Source of the DNA: Henriciella litoralis
GTDB lineage: Bacteria > Pseudomonadota > Alphaproteobacteria > Caulobacterales > Hyphomonadaceae
Direction: 5' to 3'
Length of the DNA stretch: 64,000 bases
Assembly (NCBI RefSeq): GCF_002088935.1
Contig: NZ_NCSS01000006.1
Location: forward strand, 1 to 64,000
In this document: positions 10,379 through 18,634 of the stretch, in pieces
Layout of the letters: every line of letters starts with the position of its first letter
Numbering within the stretch: the first letter of the stretch is position 1
Position numbers and translations under genes: made by a program
The notes under the pieces: model-generated
The model's database searches: none
Told to the model about the DNA's origin: nothing
The model's input: only the letters and a program-made list of their open reading frames with translations

Positions 10379-10671
10379 GCGATGCAGCGATCAATCAGCG
10401 TGCGCCAGACCGGTTCCGCGATGGAGGGTGACAGACCCTGTTTGCGCGCTTCTGCCAACACTTTGTCCACGACATCTTCAATGCGGGCACGGTCATGCAC
10501 GACCTTACGCTCACCCTTGATGCGTGCCGCGGCATCCATGAAAGACTGACGTTCTTCCAGAAGTTTGACCAGGGCGCGATCCAGGCGGTCGATCTCATAG
10601 CGGACATCCGCCATGGTCTCGGCAGTTTTCCACGTGTGAAGGCGTGTGTCGGGGTCGGCCGTATCGGTCAT
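10327..10671 (-). CDS. Chorismate mutase (AroQ class)
   Basis: A 114-residue all-helical chorismate mutase type II domain that converts chorismate to prephenate for phenylalanine and tyrosine synthesis. Family features are the first helix YEIDRLDRALVKLLEERQ, the AARIKG segment with active-site Arg/Lys, RIEDVVDKVLAEARKQGL and WRTLIDRCIAYE. It is a monofunctional cytoplasmic enzyme, not fused to prephenate dehydratase. The start ATG at 10671 is a reasonable first Met. It converges on and overlaps the Hpt gene by 52 bp. Confidence 0.92.
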   Translation of the reverse strand: MTDTADPDTRLHTWKTAETMADVRYEIDRLDRALVKLLEERQSFMDAAARIKGERKVVHDRARIEDVVDKVLAEARKQGLSPSIAEPVWRTLIDRCIAYEFEAFDALKPGLDKA

Positions 10672-10786
10672 CAGAGTACCAGTCCTGTTGTCTTGTCTGG
10701 CGGATATAGGGCGCCGCTTGGCCGATCAAGTATGTGACGGCTCGACGCACAGCTTGAACTGCACATCGAGCCGCATCTGATTCGTC

Positions 10787-12568
10787 CTATTTCTCGATAA
10801 TCATCGGGCCGCGGGCCTGAACCGGCGAGCGGTCGAAGACGCTGCCCTGTTCGATCAGCGCCTGAATACGCTCATCTTCCAGGATCTCTGCGATGCTCGC
10901 CAAGCTACCAAGATCGCCGGCAGAGGCTTCGGCAAGCGGGCCAAACCCGGGAATTCCGCCTTGCGGGGCAGGGTAGAATTTCAGGCGCGTGTCTTCATCG
11001 GACGCGATGTCTGCAAGTTCACGGGCTTTCGTAATGGCATCCGTCAGTCCGCCAATCTCATCGACCAGACCAACGGCCAGGGCGTCTTCGCCTGACCAGA
11101 CGCGTCCGCGTGCGATTTCGTTGACTTCCGCTACGGTCTTGCCTCGGCCTTCTGCGACCAGCTCAAGGAAACGGTCATAGCCGCGCTCAAGCCAGGCGTG
11201 CAGCAGCTCCTGCTGCTCAGGTGTAAAGCCATCGATTGTAGACAACGCGCCTGCGAAAGGACCGCCGACGGAGATCGCTTCGGCATTGACACCAAACTCA
11301 CGAAGGCCATCCGCAATGGCGAGCTTGCCGCCAAAAATCCCGATCGAGCCCGTGATGGTTGAGCGGCTGGCCATGATCCAGTCAGCGCCGGTCGAGACAT
11401 AGTAGCCACCCGAAGCAGCAACAGAGCCCATGGAGACCACGACGGGCTTGTCCAGTTCCTGCACGCGCTTGATGGCGCGCCAGATCTGATCAGAAGCGGT
11501 GGGAGACCCGCCGGGGCTGTCGACGCGGAAGACAATGGCTTCCACGTTTTCATCGCGTCCGGCCTCGAGGATCGCGCCTGCTACCATGTCGGACGCAAAG
11601 GCGTTCCCGCCATTAAACAGGTCGCCGCCAGGGCCACCGGTCACAATCGGGCCTTCGCCGCCAACGATGGCAATCACCTTGGCGCCGAGCGGGGCCGACT
11701 TTGGCTTGTAGGAGAGAATATCCACCAGCTCGCTGCCTTCGCCGGCACGTTCGATGACGGCATCCATGGCATCTTCGGGCCAGCCAAGTTTGTCAGCAAG
11801 GCCGGCATCAATCATGACGGCGGGGCTAAGCGGCGCTGTATCAAGCGTGGTACGCACGGCGGACGCGTTCAGGCCGCGGTCTGCCGCAATGTCCTCAATC
11901 GATGTCGTCCAGATCGAGTCGGCCAGGACGGTCATCGCTTCTCTGTGCGCGTCTGTGTAGCCGCTTTCCTTGTAGACGTTTGGTGCGTTCTTGTACTCGT
12001 AGAACTGGTCAATCTCGGCCCGAACATTGAGTCGGTCCAGCAGATCCTTGAAGAACAATGTCTCGAATGTGATGCCCCCAGGCAGGAAGTCCCCGCCGGG
12101 TTGAATCCAGATTTCATCAGCCGCAGCGATTGCCCGAAGGGAGGACGGCCCGCCCGAATAAGTGCCCTGTGAGGAGGCGACAACGAACTTTCCGGAGTCC
12201 TTGAGACGATTGATCGCCTCACGCAGCTCTTCGGCGCGTGATGAGCCGACAGACATTTCGCTGGCGCGAATAAAGACGCCTTTGACGCGCTCATCGGTCC
12301 GCGCAGCATCAAGCCGCGTCAGGACGTCGATAAAACCTTTCTGGCCGAATATGGCGCCGATCCCGGATGTTGCGGGCTGATCGGCCAGATTCTCGCGCAT
12401 ATCAATCGACAGCACCATGGAGTCTGGATTGGCTTCGCCGCCCGCCAGTGAGGCCGTCGCAGAGTTCACGACGCTGCCGACAATCGCGGAAGCGATGAAG
12501 AAAAGCAGGACGGCACCGAGCAGGGTGCCAAGAATTGCGCCGCCGAGCGCTGTGAAAAAGGTTTTCAA
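10787..12568 (-). CDS. sppA: Signal peptide peptidase SppA, 67K type
   Basis: A 593-residue membrane-anchored serine protease of family S49 that degrades cleaved signal peptides. It has one N-terminal membrane segment ([19 protein letters not shown]), then tandem S49 domains. The nucleophile Ser is in [14 protein letters not shown] of the second domain, and the general-base Lys is in the first ([11 protein letters not shown]), the arrangement of the long Escherichia coli type. The start is TTG at 12568: GGAGGT lies 6 nt upstream and there is no better ATG. The divergent region to 12686 precedes the tRNA-Pro gene. Confidence 0.94.
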   Translation of the reverse strand: MKTFFTALGGAILGTLLGAVLLFFIASAIVGSVVNSATASLAGGEANPDSMVLSIDMRENLADQPATSGIGAIFGQKGFIDVLTRLDAARTDERVKGVFIRASEMSVGSSRAEELREAINRLKDSGKFVVASSQGTYSGGPSSLRAIAAADEIWIQPGGDFLPGGITFETLFFKDLLDRLNVRAEIDQFYEYKNAPNVYKESGYTDAHREAMTVLADSIWTTSIEDIAADRGLNASAVRTTLDTAPLSPAVMIDAGLADKLGWPEDAMDAVIERAGEGSELVDILSYKPKSAPLGAKVIAIVGGEGPIVTGGPGGDLFNGGNAFASDMVAGAILEAGRDENVEAIVFRVDSPGGSPTASDQIWRAIKRVQELDKPVVVSMGSVAASGGYYVSTGADWIMASRSTITGSIGIFGGKLAIADGLREFGVNAEAISVGGPFAGALSTIDGFTPEQQELLHAWLERGYDRFLELVAEGRGKTVAEVNEIARGRVWSGEDALAVGLVDEIGGLTDAITKARELADIASDEDTRLKFYPAPQGGIPGFGPLAEASAGDLGSLASIAEILEDERIQALIEQGSVFDRSPVQARGPMIIEK

Positions 12569-12686
12569 GAAAAGACCTCCGAACCGGGAATTTTATCATT
12601 AAACGATATGTAGCTTATCGTTTAAAAGTAAAGACCAGATGTGAGTCGATGATCAAATCGAATTTGGAGGGTGCGACATATGGAAG

Positions 12687-12763
12687 TGGTCGGAACAGGA
12701 GGATTCGAACCTCCGACCCCCGCCTCCCGAAGACGGTGCTCTACCAGGCTGAGCTATGTTCCG
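12687..12763 (-). tRNA. tRNA-Pro (CGG anticodon)
   Basis: A 77-nt cloverleaf on the minus strand. The acceptor CGGAACA pairs with TGTTCCG, discriminator A is followed by encoded CCA, the anticodon stem CCGTC/GGCGG flanks loop TTCGGGA (anticodon CGG), and the T-arm contains GGTTCGAATCC. Confidence 0.95.
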
Positions 12764-12912
12764 ATCCGAGGGGCGCCGCTATATCGCAATCGCGGTTTGC
12801 GTGACAAGCGGGGCCTGAAAAATCAGCTGTAGTCCCCCTCAACTGAAATTGCCTGAGATGGGGAGTTGCATGCCAAGATCGGATTGAGTATGTCCCTGCC
12901 TTCGCCAAGAGT

Positions 12913-12987
12913 TGGGGTGTCGCCAAGTGGTAAGGCATCGGTTTTTGGTATCGACATTCCCAGGTTCGAATCCTGGCACCCCAGCCA
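12913..12987 (+). tRNA. tRNA-Gln (TTG anticodon)
   Basis: A 75-nt cloverleaf. The acceptor TGGGGTG pairs with CACCCCA, discriminator G is followed by CCA, the anticodon loop TTTTGGT gives TTG, the D-arm has AAGTGGTAAGGC and the T-arm GGTTCGAATCC. It lies divergently 150 bp from tRNA-Pro. Confidence 0.95.
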
Positions 12988-13307
12988 CTCTTCTCCCGCG
13001 CCCGATCGCTGTCAGTGTTACAGTACGTGACTATTGATCGGGCACGAACAGGCTTCGGGATGGCACAATGCGCCCCCGTCACAAAAATTACTTCCAAAAA
13101 ATACTAAGATTGGCTTGCACTGTGATGCGAGATTGTGCTTGCGGTGCAATTCGGTAAGTTTTTTAAACGGTTAGTGAACACCCATTGATCGCGGGCCTTC
13201 GTATTGATAGCGTCCGGCCCGATGGCCTGATCATAAGCTGACGGCTCTTGCCGAAATGGCGAATAAGAGAAGAGTGCAGATAAAAGCACTCCGTACAAAA
13301 AGGGGAG

Positions 13308-13364
13308 ATGATGGATGTTTCCAGCATTCACCTCCAAACTGCGGGCTTGTGTGTGTCCGGTTAA
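13308..13364 (+). CDS. Possible 18-residue leader peptide upstream of the TonB cluster
   Basis: ATGATG preceded by AAAAAGGGGAG, a strong ribosome binding site, opens an 18-residue frame (starting MMDVSSIHLQ, ending LCVSG) that stops at TAA 13362-13364. It sits 102 bp before the DUF3450 gene, directly after a small hairpin. It could be a leader peptide or a chance frame; the ribosome binding site is the only positive evidence. The spacing to the first ATG is short. Confidence 0.25.
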   Translation: MMDVSSIHLQTAGLCVSG

Positions 13365-13419
13365 GTTAGAGAGTTGCGGCCGCCTGTTCAGGGGGCATGG
13401 GCCGCATTGAAGTTTCACC

Positions 13420-13436
13420 GTGCAGACTGTCTGCAC
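13420..13436 (+). repeat. Inverted repeat upstream of the DUF3450 gene
   Basis: GTGCAGA CTG TCTGCAC is a perfect 7-bp inverted repeat with a 3-bp centre, 30 bp before the start codon. It could be an operator or an RNA hairpin in the leader. No known regulator consensus is claimed. Confidence 0.4.
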
Positions 13437-13465
13437 GACCATTCGGAGAGTGAGAGGCAAACCTC

Positions 13466-14245
13466 ATGAAAAAAGTACTGACACCGGCGCGAGGTGCCAT
13501 TGCGGCGGCACTATTAGTCGGATTGGCATTGCCACCTATGGCGCAGGGCCAGTTGCGCCAGGCGCTGGATACCGGTGAGCAGGCAACGCGCAAGGCTGAG
13601 CAGGTACAGGAGCAGATCAACCAGCTGGATGATCAGCGCTCTGATGCGGTAAGCGAATTCCGCACGCTCCTGCAACGCACCCAGGCTGCACAGCTTTATG
13701 CGCGCCAGCAGGAAAAAGTCGTTGAGAGCCAGCGCCGCGAACTCGAATCACTGACTGAGCAGCTTGGCCGCGTTGATGAGATCACCGCTCAGACGACGCC
13801 AATGCTTCTCGATATGATTTCTGATCTCGAAGCTTTCGTTCAGGCCGACCTTCCATTCCGCATCGACGACCGTACCCAGCGCATTGCTGACCTTCGCGCC
13901 GCGATGGAAAATGCGCAGGTGCCAATCGTTGAGCAGTATCGCCTGATCATCGAGGCTTATAAGTCCGAGATGGAATATGGCCGCACGATCGACACATGGC
14001 CGGAAGATATCGATGTGGACGGCAAGACCGTCACTGTCGACATGTTCCTCTTTGGTCGCGTCGCACTCGTCTATATGTCGCCAGACCGCAAATACGCTGC
14101 CCGTTGGGACCGCGAACAAGCTCAGTGGGTTCCTGTCGAGAGCAAGTTCAAGGAAGATATCGCCCAGGCCATCAAGGTGGCCAAGGGTACGACGACGCCA
14201 AGCGTGCTTTACGCACCGGCTACCCGTCTTGATGTCGAGCTTTAA
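13466..14245 (+). CDS. DUF3450-family periplasmic coiled-coil protein of the TonB system
   Basis: A 259-residue exported protein with a signal peptide (AAALLVGLALPPMAQG), then a long coiled coil (about residues 30-105, rich in Q, E and R) and a C-terminal globular part (RTIDTWPEDIDVDGKTVTVD, LVYMSPDRKYAARWD). This is the pattern of DUF3450 proteins, which are encoded at the head of TonB2-type clusters in Vibrio and many other proteobacteria. It is 31 bp upstream of the long ExbB-like gene and co-directional, so co-transcribed. Its proposed role is structural, linking the inner-membrane ExbBD motor with the envelope. This rests on gene neighbourhood, not on a motif. Confidence 0.85.
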   Translation: MKKVLTPARGAIAAALLVGLALPPMAQGQLRQALDTGEQATRKAEQVQEQINQLDDQRSDAVSEFRTLLQRTQAAQLYARQQEKVVESQRRELESLTEQLGRVDEITAQTTPMLLDMISDLEAFVQADLPFRIDDRTQRIADLRAAMENAQVPIVEQYRLIIEAYKSEMEYGRTIDTWPEDIDVDGKTVTVDMFLFGRVALVYMSPDRKYAARWDREQAQWVPVESKFKEDIAQAIKVAKGTTTPSVLYAPATRLDVEL

Positions 14246-14276
14246 GCAGCGCCAGAGAATCAGAGGATCGAATTAG

Positions 14277-15677
14277 ATGAAAACCATCAATAAAACTCTG
14301 CAGACCCTTGGCGCAGCCGCGCTTGTCATGGGATCTGCTATCACTTTCACCGCGCCGGCTGTCGCGCAGAATAATGTGTCGCTGAGCGACATTCTGAACC
14401 GCGTTCAGCAGGACTCTCAGCAAATGTCTGCTGAAGATTCGCGCCGCCTGCAGGAGTTCCGTCAGGAAGCTGCCGAGCAGGAGCGTCTGATGGCTGGAGC
14501 ACGTTCGGATCTGAACGCAGCCGAGGCCCGTGGCCGCGCCCTGTCTTCAGAATTTGACGCGAATGAGCGTCAACTTGGTGAGCTTCAGGCAGAGCTTGAA
14601 ACCCAGGCCGGCGATTTCGGCGAACTTCTTGGCCAGTTCCGCACCGCGGCTGGTGAGACGATGCCGATCATTCGCGAGTCGCTTGCGAACTTCGAATATG
14701 GTGGCCGTGCCGAAAAGCTGGCTGAAGTGTCCGAAGCCCGTTCGCTTCCAAGCCGCGAAGACCTTGATGCACTGCCAAAAGCGATGCTTCAGGAAATGAT
14801 CGCACAATCCGAGGTGAAAGCCTTCACGACGCCAGTTTCTGGTGCAGGTCCGGAAGGCGAAGTCGTTGATACTGAGCTTATGCGCGTTGGTGTCTTTACC
14901 GCAGCGACGACAGATGATGTTCGCTTCGTTGAGGTCATGACCGACGGCGACTCCCCATATCTGCGCGTTCTGAAAGCCCAGCCAGGCGGCAGCTTCCGCT
15001 CTGCCATGCAGAAACTGATCAATGCTGATGAGGGCGAAGTCGTCATCACGCCGGTTGACCCGACCAAAGGTCAGCTGTTTGCTGTTGAAGGCGAAATGCC
15101 AGGTATTGGCGAACGCATCAATCAGGGCGGTACGGTCGGTTATGTGATCCTTGTCCTGCTTGCGATCGGTATTGCTTTCGCTCTGTTCAAGATCGTTACG
15201 CTGTTCCTCATGGGCGCTTCCATGCGCAAGACGGCCAAAACGCGTCAAGCCGGAACCGGCAACCCGCTGGCTCGCGTCTTCGAAGCTTATGAGAACAACA
15301 AGCATCAGGATCTGGAATCGCTCGAACTCAAGCTGGACGAACAAATCCTGCGCGAGTCGCCGAAGATCGAACGCTTCAACGATGTGGTCAAAGTGCTTGC
15401 AGCTGTTGCACCACTTCTCGGCCTGCTCGGTACGGTTATCGGTATGATCATCACCTTTACCGCCATCACCAACTTCGGTGCCGGCGATCCAAAGCTGATG
15501 GCTGGCGGTATCTCGGTGGCCCTGATGACGACCGTTCTTGGTCTCGTCGCTGCCATCCCGCTGCTTCTGCTCCACGCTATCGCGTCGTCCATGGCACGTG
15601 GCAACCAGCAGATCCTCGATGAGCAAGCCGCCGGCCTCGTTGCCGAGCGTGCAGAGTCCAACACGGTGACGGCATAA
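14277..15677 (+). CDS. Long MotA/TolQ/ExbB proton-channel protein (TtpC-like)
   Basis: A 466-residue protein with a signal-like N-terminus (ITFTAPAVAQ), a periplasmic coiled-coil domain (about 30-130), a second periplasmic part up to about 280, and a C-terminal MotA/TolQ/ExbB channel with membrane segments near 286-310, 371-395 and 412-440 (VAPLLGLLGTVIGM is the hallmark). Long ExbB-like proteins of this layout are called TtpC in the Vibrio TonB2 system, where they are needed for energy transduction. It follows DUF3450 and precedes a short ExbB. The stop codon lies in the loop of a 9-bp RNA hairpin. Confidence 0.9.
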   Translation: MKTINKTLQTLGAAALVMGSAITFTAPAVAQNNVSLSDILNRVQQDSQQMSAEDSRRLQEFRQEAAEQERLMAGARSDLNAAEARGRALSSEFDANERQLGELQAELETQAGDFGELLGQFRTAAGETMPIIRESLANFEYGGRAEKLAEVSEARSLPSREDLDALPKAMLQEMIAQSEVKAFTTPVSGAGPEGEVVDTELMRVGVFTAATTDDVRFVEVMTDGDSPYLRVLKAQPGGSFRSAMQKLINADEGEVVITPVDPTKGQLFAVEGEMPGIGERINQGGTVGYVILVLLAIGIAFALFKIVTLFLMGASMRKTAKTRQAGTGNPLARVFEAYENNKHQDLESLELKLDEQILRESPKIERFNDVVKVLAAVAPLLGLLGTVIGMIITFTAITNFGAGDPKLMAGGISVALMTTVLGLVAAIPLLLLHAIASSMARGNQQILDEQAAGLVAERAESNTVTA

Positions 15678-15701
15678 TTGCCGTCACCTCCTTCGGGAGG
15701 T
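15666..15701 (+). promoter_or_regulatory. Two overlapping RNA hairpins, one covering the exbB ribosome binding site
   Basis: Hairpin 1 is GTGACGGCA-taat-TGCCGTCAC (15666-15687), a perfect 9-bp stem over the stop codon of the upstream gene. Hairpin 2 is ACCTCC-TTCG-GGAGGT (15686-15701), a 6-bp stem closed by a very stable cTTCGg tetraloop and containing the exbB ribosome binding site GGGAGGT. They share two bases, so both cannot be fully formed at once. The structure is seen in the sequence; a control function is inferred. Confidence 0.6.
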
Positions 15702-15707
15702 ACCCTT

Positions 15708-16223
15708 ATGGGACTAGGACTGAATGAACTCGAAGACTTCCTGGCGCGTGGCGGACCCGTCCTGCTCGTGATCATGGTGGCCACATTTGTGATGTGGGCG
15801 CTGATCCTGGAACGTCTTTTCTACTTTCGATTCGCTCACAAGGCTGTTGCTGAGGAAGCGGTGTCGGAGTGGAATGCCAGATCAGACCGCAAGTCGGTTC
15901 TGGCACACTGGGTCCGTGACAAGCTGGTATCGGAAGTGCGTCTCAAAGCTGAGGCAAACGTCCAGATGACCAAGGCCATGGTGGCGCTCGCGCCACTGCT
16001 CGGCCTGCTTGGTACGGTGACCGGCATGGTCGCAGTGTTTGACGTCATGGCGATTACGGATGGTGCCGATGCCAAGGCCATGTCAGGGGGCGTGTCGCAA
16101 GCCACAATCCCGACCATGGCAGGCATGGTGGCCTCCATTTCTGGGATCCTCTTCACCTCCGGTATGGACCGTAAGGTCAACCGTCTGGTGCAGGGTGTCG
16201 AAGACGAAATGGAGATCAGCTAA
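15708..16223 (+). CDS. exbB: ExbB biopolymer transport protein
   Basis: About 171 residues, inner-membrane proton-channel subunit of the TonB motor. It has three membrane segments (GGPVLLVIMVATFVMWALI near the N-terminus, LAPLLGLLGTVTGMVAVFDV, TIPTMAGMVASISGILFT). The start is chosen at ATG 15708, 7 nt after GGGAGGT; an upstream TTG at 15678 lacks support. Its ribosome binding site is within a TTCG-capped hairpin. The stop overlaps the exbD start (TAATG). Confidence 0.93.
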   Translation: MGLGLNELEDFLARGGPVLLVIMVATFVMWALILERLFYFRFAHKAVAEEAVSEWNARSDRKSVLAHWVRDKLVSEVRLKAEANVQMTKAMVALAPLLGLLGTVTGMVAVFDVMAITDGADAKAMSGGVSQATIPTMAGMVASISGILFTSGMDRKVNRLVQGVEDEMEIS

Positions 16224-16630
16224 TGCGCGGAAGACAAACCAAAGCTGCCGATGAGGCGAGTGTTGACCTGACGCCGATGCTGGATGTTGTTTTCATCCTG
16301 CTCATCTTCTTCATCGTCACCTCGACCTTTATCCAGGAGCGGGCGCTTGGCCTTGAGCCACCGCCACCTCCAAGCCCGGATACTGATCAGCAGCAGAACC
16401 AGGCGATCCTTATCTATGTCGGTGAGGATAACCTGATCCAGGTCAACGGTCGTTTCACCGATATTTCGGGTGTTCGTGCGAACATGGAGCGTCTGCGGGC
16501 CGAGAACCCTGAAAGTGCCCTGATTATTCAGGCGCACCCACGGGCCCGGACCGGGACAATCGTGAAAATCCGCGACGAGGCATATAATGCCAAAATGGAC
16601 CGGGTGAACATCGTGCAGAGCGAGGAGTAG
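16223..16630 (+). CDS. exbD: ExbD/TolR family transport protein, first copy
   Basis: A 135-residue single-pass inner-membrane protein. VDLTPMLDVVFILLIFFIVTSTFI (about residues 14-37) contains the membrane Asp essential for proton movement in ExbD/TolR, followed by a periplasmic domain (NQAILIYVGEDN.IQVNGR). It partners with ExbB and energises TonB. It overlaps exbB by one base and is followed 9 bp later by a second exbD. Confidence 0.93.
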   Translation: MRGRQTKAADEASVDLTPMLDVVFILLIFFIVTSTFIQERALGLEPPPPPSPDTDQQQNQAILIYVGEDNLIQVNGRFTDISGVRANMERLRAENPESALIIQAHPRARTGTIVKIRDEAYNAKMDRVNIVQSEE

Positions 16631-16639
16631 GAGACACAT

Positions 16640-17056
16640 ATGGCGCGTAGAAAACGAATAAGTGCCGCCGACGCTTCTGGTGATGATGATGTAAACCTCA
16701 CGCCAATGCTGGATGTCGTGTTTATCCTGCTTATTTTCTTCATCGTGACGGCACAGTTCATCAAGGAACCTGGCGTCACGATCGACAGAACAGAAGTGGA
16801 TAACCTCGAACGTCAGAACCCTCTTGGTATCCTGATCGCTATCGATGAAAACAGTGACATCTATATCGATAAGGAGAAGGTCCCGCTGCCGGAAGTCAGC
16901 TTCCGCGTGAAGGAGCTTCGGGAAGATAACAAGAAGGGCAAGCTGGTCGTCCAGGCTGATCGGGACTCTGAGGCTGGAACGCTGATCTCGCTGATGGAAA
17001 TCATCAATGAGACGGATGGATCCACCGCCATTCAGGTTTCGGTCGAGGAGGAGTAG
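16640..17056 (+). CDS. exbD: ExbD/TolR family transport protein, second copy
   Basis: A 138-residue ExbD paralogue with the same membrane motif (VNLTPMLDVVFILLIFFIVTAQF) and a periplasmic domain (PLGILIAIDENSDIYIDKEKV). Two different ExbD proteins in series are usual in this type of cluster and probably form a hetero-oligomer with ExbB. The two copies differ strongly outside the membrane motif, so this is an old duplication. tonB follows after 9 bp. Confidence 0.92.
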   Translation: MARRKRISAADASGDDDVNLTPMLDVVFILLIFFIVTAQFIKEPGVTIDRTEVDNLERQNPLGILIAIDENSDIYIDKEKVPLPEVSFRVKELREDNKKGKLVVQADRDSEAGTLISLMEIINETDGSTAIQVSVEEE

Positions 17057-17065
17057 GAGAGAAAT

Positions 17066-17692
17066 ATGTTTTCAAATCCAATTATCCGGCTGCTCATAGG
17101 CATTCCGCTCGCTGTTATCGTCGTCTTCGGTCTGTTCACCTTCATGTACAAGATGATCAACCGTGACTACAAACAGCCGAATGCTGAAGAGCAGCGTGTC
17201 CTGGAGCGGATCACGCCTTCGGAAGACGATACAGAGGTGCGCACGCGTAGCCGCAGCAAACCCAAGCGTATCGACTCCGCTGACAAGCCACCGCCACCGC
17301 CGAAAATGTCGGCATCGCGGTCGGACATTGATCTGCCAACGCCGAGCATTCAGGGGTCAGCACCAACAGAGCTGAACATTGAGCGTCTGGATTCGCTTGC
17401 AATCGATCCGGTTGCAATCTCGGACCGCGACGCCCAGCCAATCCGCCCGCCTGTGCCGACTTATCCGAGCCGCGCTGCTGAGCGGGGCACGGAAGGAAGC
17501 TGCGATGTTCGCTTTGACGTGGACACACGTGGTCGCCCTTACAACGTCCAGGCAAATTGCACCGACAGCGTCTTCAAACGTGAAGCTGAACGTGCCGTGA
17601 GCCGTGTGGAATTCGCGCCGAAGATCGTTCGTGGTCAACCGGCGGAGCGCCGCAACGTGGTGTACCCATTGGAATTCAGGCTCGACGACTAG
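17066..17692 (+). CDS. tonB: Energy transducer TonB, first copy
   Basis: A 208-residue TonB: one N-terminal membrane anchor (LLIGIPLAVIVVFGLFTFMY), a linker with a short PPPPP-type stretch (DKPPPPPKM), and a C-terminal TonB domain (YPSRAAERGTEGSCDVRFDVDTRGRP with the YP...G..G.V.V..D..G pattern, then VEFAPKI..G and YPLEFRL). It transmits ExbBD-derived energy to outer-membrane receptors. It is the last gene before the terminator at 17718-17748. Confidence 0.92.
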   Translation: MFSNPIIRLLIGIPLAVIVVFGLFTFMYKMINRDYKQPNAEEQRVLERITPSEDDTEVRTRSRSKPKRIDSADKPPPPPKMSASRSDIDLPTPSIQGSAPTELNIERLDSLAIDPVAISDRDAQPIRPPVPTYPSRAAERGTEGSCDVRFDVDTRGRPYNVQANCTDSVFKREAERAVSRVEFAPKIVRGQPAERRNVVYPLEFRLDD

Positions 17693-17717
17693 GTCGTTTA
17701 CCAGAGCATATTTGTTG

Positions 17718-17748
17718 AAAGAGGCCTCATTCGAGGCCTCTTTTTTTT
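17718..17748 (+). terminator. Intrinsic terminator after the first tonB
   Basis: AAAGAGGCCTC (17718-17728), loop ATTC, GAGGCCTCTTT and an 8-base T-run: a textbook rho-independent terminator that ends the DUF3450-exbBD-tonB operon. Confidence 0.93.
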
Positions 17749-17755
17749 GTCTTCA

Positions 17756-17784
17756 TTGACGTTACGTAATCTAAAGTGTAATGT
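17756..17784 (+). promoter_or_regulatory. Sigma-70-type promoter of the second tonB
   Basis: TTGACG (17756-17761), an exact 17-bp spacer and TAATGT (17779-17784). It sits just after the terminator and 28 bp before the second tonB, whose ribosome binding site AAGGGAG (17798-17804) follows. The second TonB is therefore a separate transcription unit. Confidence 0.7.
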
Positions 17785-17811
17785 TGTCACATAACACAAG
17801 GGAGAAACGTA

Positions 17812-18435
17812 ATGTTTGAGAATTCTGTCATCCGGCCGATGGTCGGCCTGCCGCTTGCGGCGGTTATCGTATTCGGCCTTTTCACATTCATGTACCGGAT
17901 GGTTGAAACGGACTTCGTGCCCCCTGAAGAAAGTCCGGTTCGCGTTCTCGAAGCGTTTGTCTATGAAGAGCCGCCAACCGTGCCAGAGCCCACGTCGGAG
18001 CCAGGATTTGTGGACGACGCGGTCCAGCCTCCGCCGCCTCCGCCCAAATATGCGGTGTCAGCAACAGACATCGTCTTGCCTGCCCCCACCATCGAAGGCA
18101 CAGCGCCAAGCACGCTCCCGCTCAACCCTCTAAAGGGGCTCAAGCTCGACGTGGTTGTGATCAGCAACAAGGATGTACAACCCATTCGTCCACCGAGCGT
18201 CGTCTATCCAGATGCGATGATGCGCCGTGGGATCGAGGGCGATTGCAACGTCTATCTGGATGTTGACCCGCGTGGCCGGCCTTACAACGTCAAGGCAGAG
18301 TGTACTGATCCCGGTTTTCGTAAGGAGGCTGAACGCGCCATCAGCAAGGTGGAATTTGCCCCGCGCGTGCACAGAGGACAGGCTGTTGTGCGTGAAGGTG
18401 TCGTTTATCCGATCGAATTCCGGATCAGTCGTTGA
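17812..18435 (+). CDS. tonB: Energy transducer TonB, second copy
   Basis: A 207-residue paralogue of the preceding TonB with the same layout: membrane anchor (LPLAAVIVFGLFTFMYRMV), acidic Pro-rich linker (VYEEPPTVPEP, PPPPPPKY) and TonB domain (VVYPDAMMRRGIEGDCNVYLDVDPRGRPYNV). It is a tandem duplicate, with the closest match at the anchor (VFGLFTFMY) and the CTD core (RGRPYNV). Its linker is more acidic than that of copy 1. It has its own promoter and ribosome binding site, so its dose can differ from the ExbBD operon; it may serve other receptors (inference). Confidence 0.92.
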   Translation: MFENSVIRPMVGLPLAAVIVFGLFTFMYRMVETDFVPPEESPVRVLEAFVYEEPPTVPEPTSEPGFVDDAVQPPPPPPKYAVSATDIVLPAPTIEGTAPSTLPLNPLKGLKLDVVVISNKDVQPIRPPSVVYPDAMMRRGIEGDCNVYLDVDPRGRPYNVKAECTDPGFRKEAERAISKVEFAPRVHRGQAVVREGVVYPIEFRISR

Positions 18436-18634
18436 GTCCTGCACAAGCTGTTGCGCAAAACGTTGACGTGGCCGCGCTAACCAATCATATCTTAATCAAA
18501 CCGAAATTTCAGAATGCGCCGACGATAAACATAATAAATCGCCCGACGGATCGTTCAGAGTATCGCGAACGTATTTACAGCTTAGCGTTCGCATCAGAAA
18601 ATCCGCCTGCAAAGGCGCAAAGGAGTGAGACACC
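18436..18634 (+). promoter_or_regulatory. Intergenic region before the TPR gene
   Basis: A 199-bp AT-richer stretch without a gene. AAGGAG precedes the TPR gene start at a good distance. No terminator was seen after tonB copy 2, so read-through is possible, and no convincing promoter pair was found. Confidence 0.3.

Larger units (their letters stand above)
12988..13465 (+). promoter_or_regulatory. Long leader region of the TonB/ExbBD cluster
   Basis: A 478-bp stretch without a large gene. It contains a short hairpin (GAGTGC/GCACTC around 13273-13292), a very short frame with a strong ribosome binding site (listed separately) and an inverted repeat at 13420-13436. No clear Fur box or -35/-10 pair was found. 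The length of the leader suggests regulation of the large operon that starts at 13466. Confidence 0.35.

Noticed and set aside
13104..13460. A 118-residue minus-strand frame in the leader of the TonB cluster
   Set aside because: Composition is not protein-like, no ribosome binding site, and it covers the expected promoter region.
14547..15626. A 359-residue open frame antisense to the TtpC-like gene
   Set aside because: It lies entirely within a well-supported gene, has no family features and is rich in His/Arg as shadows of GC-rich genes are.
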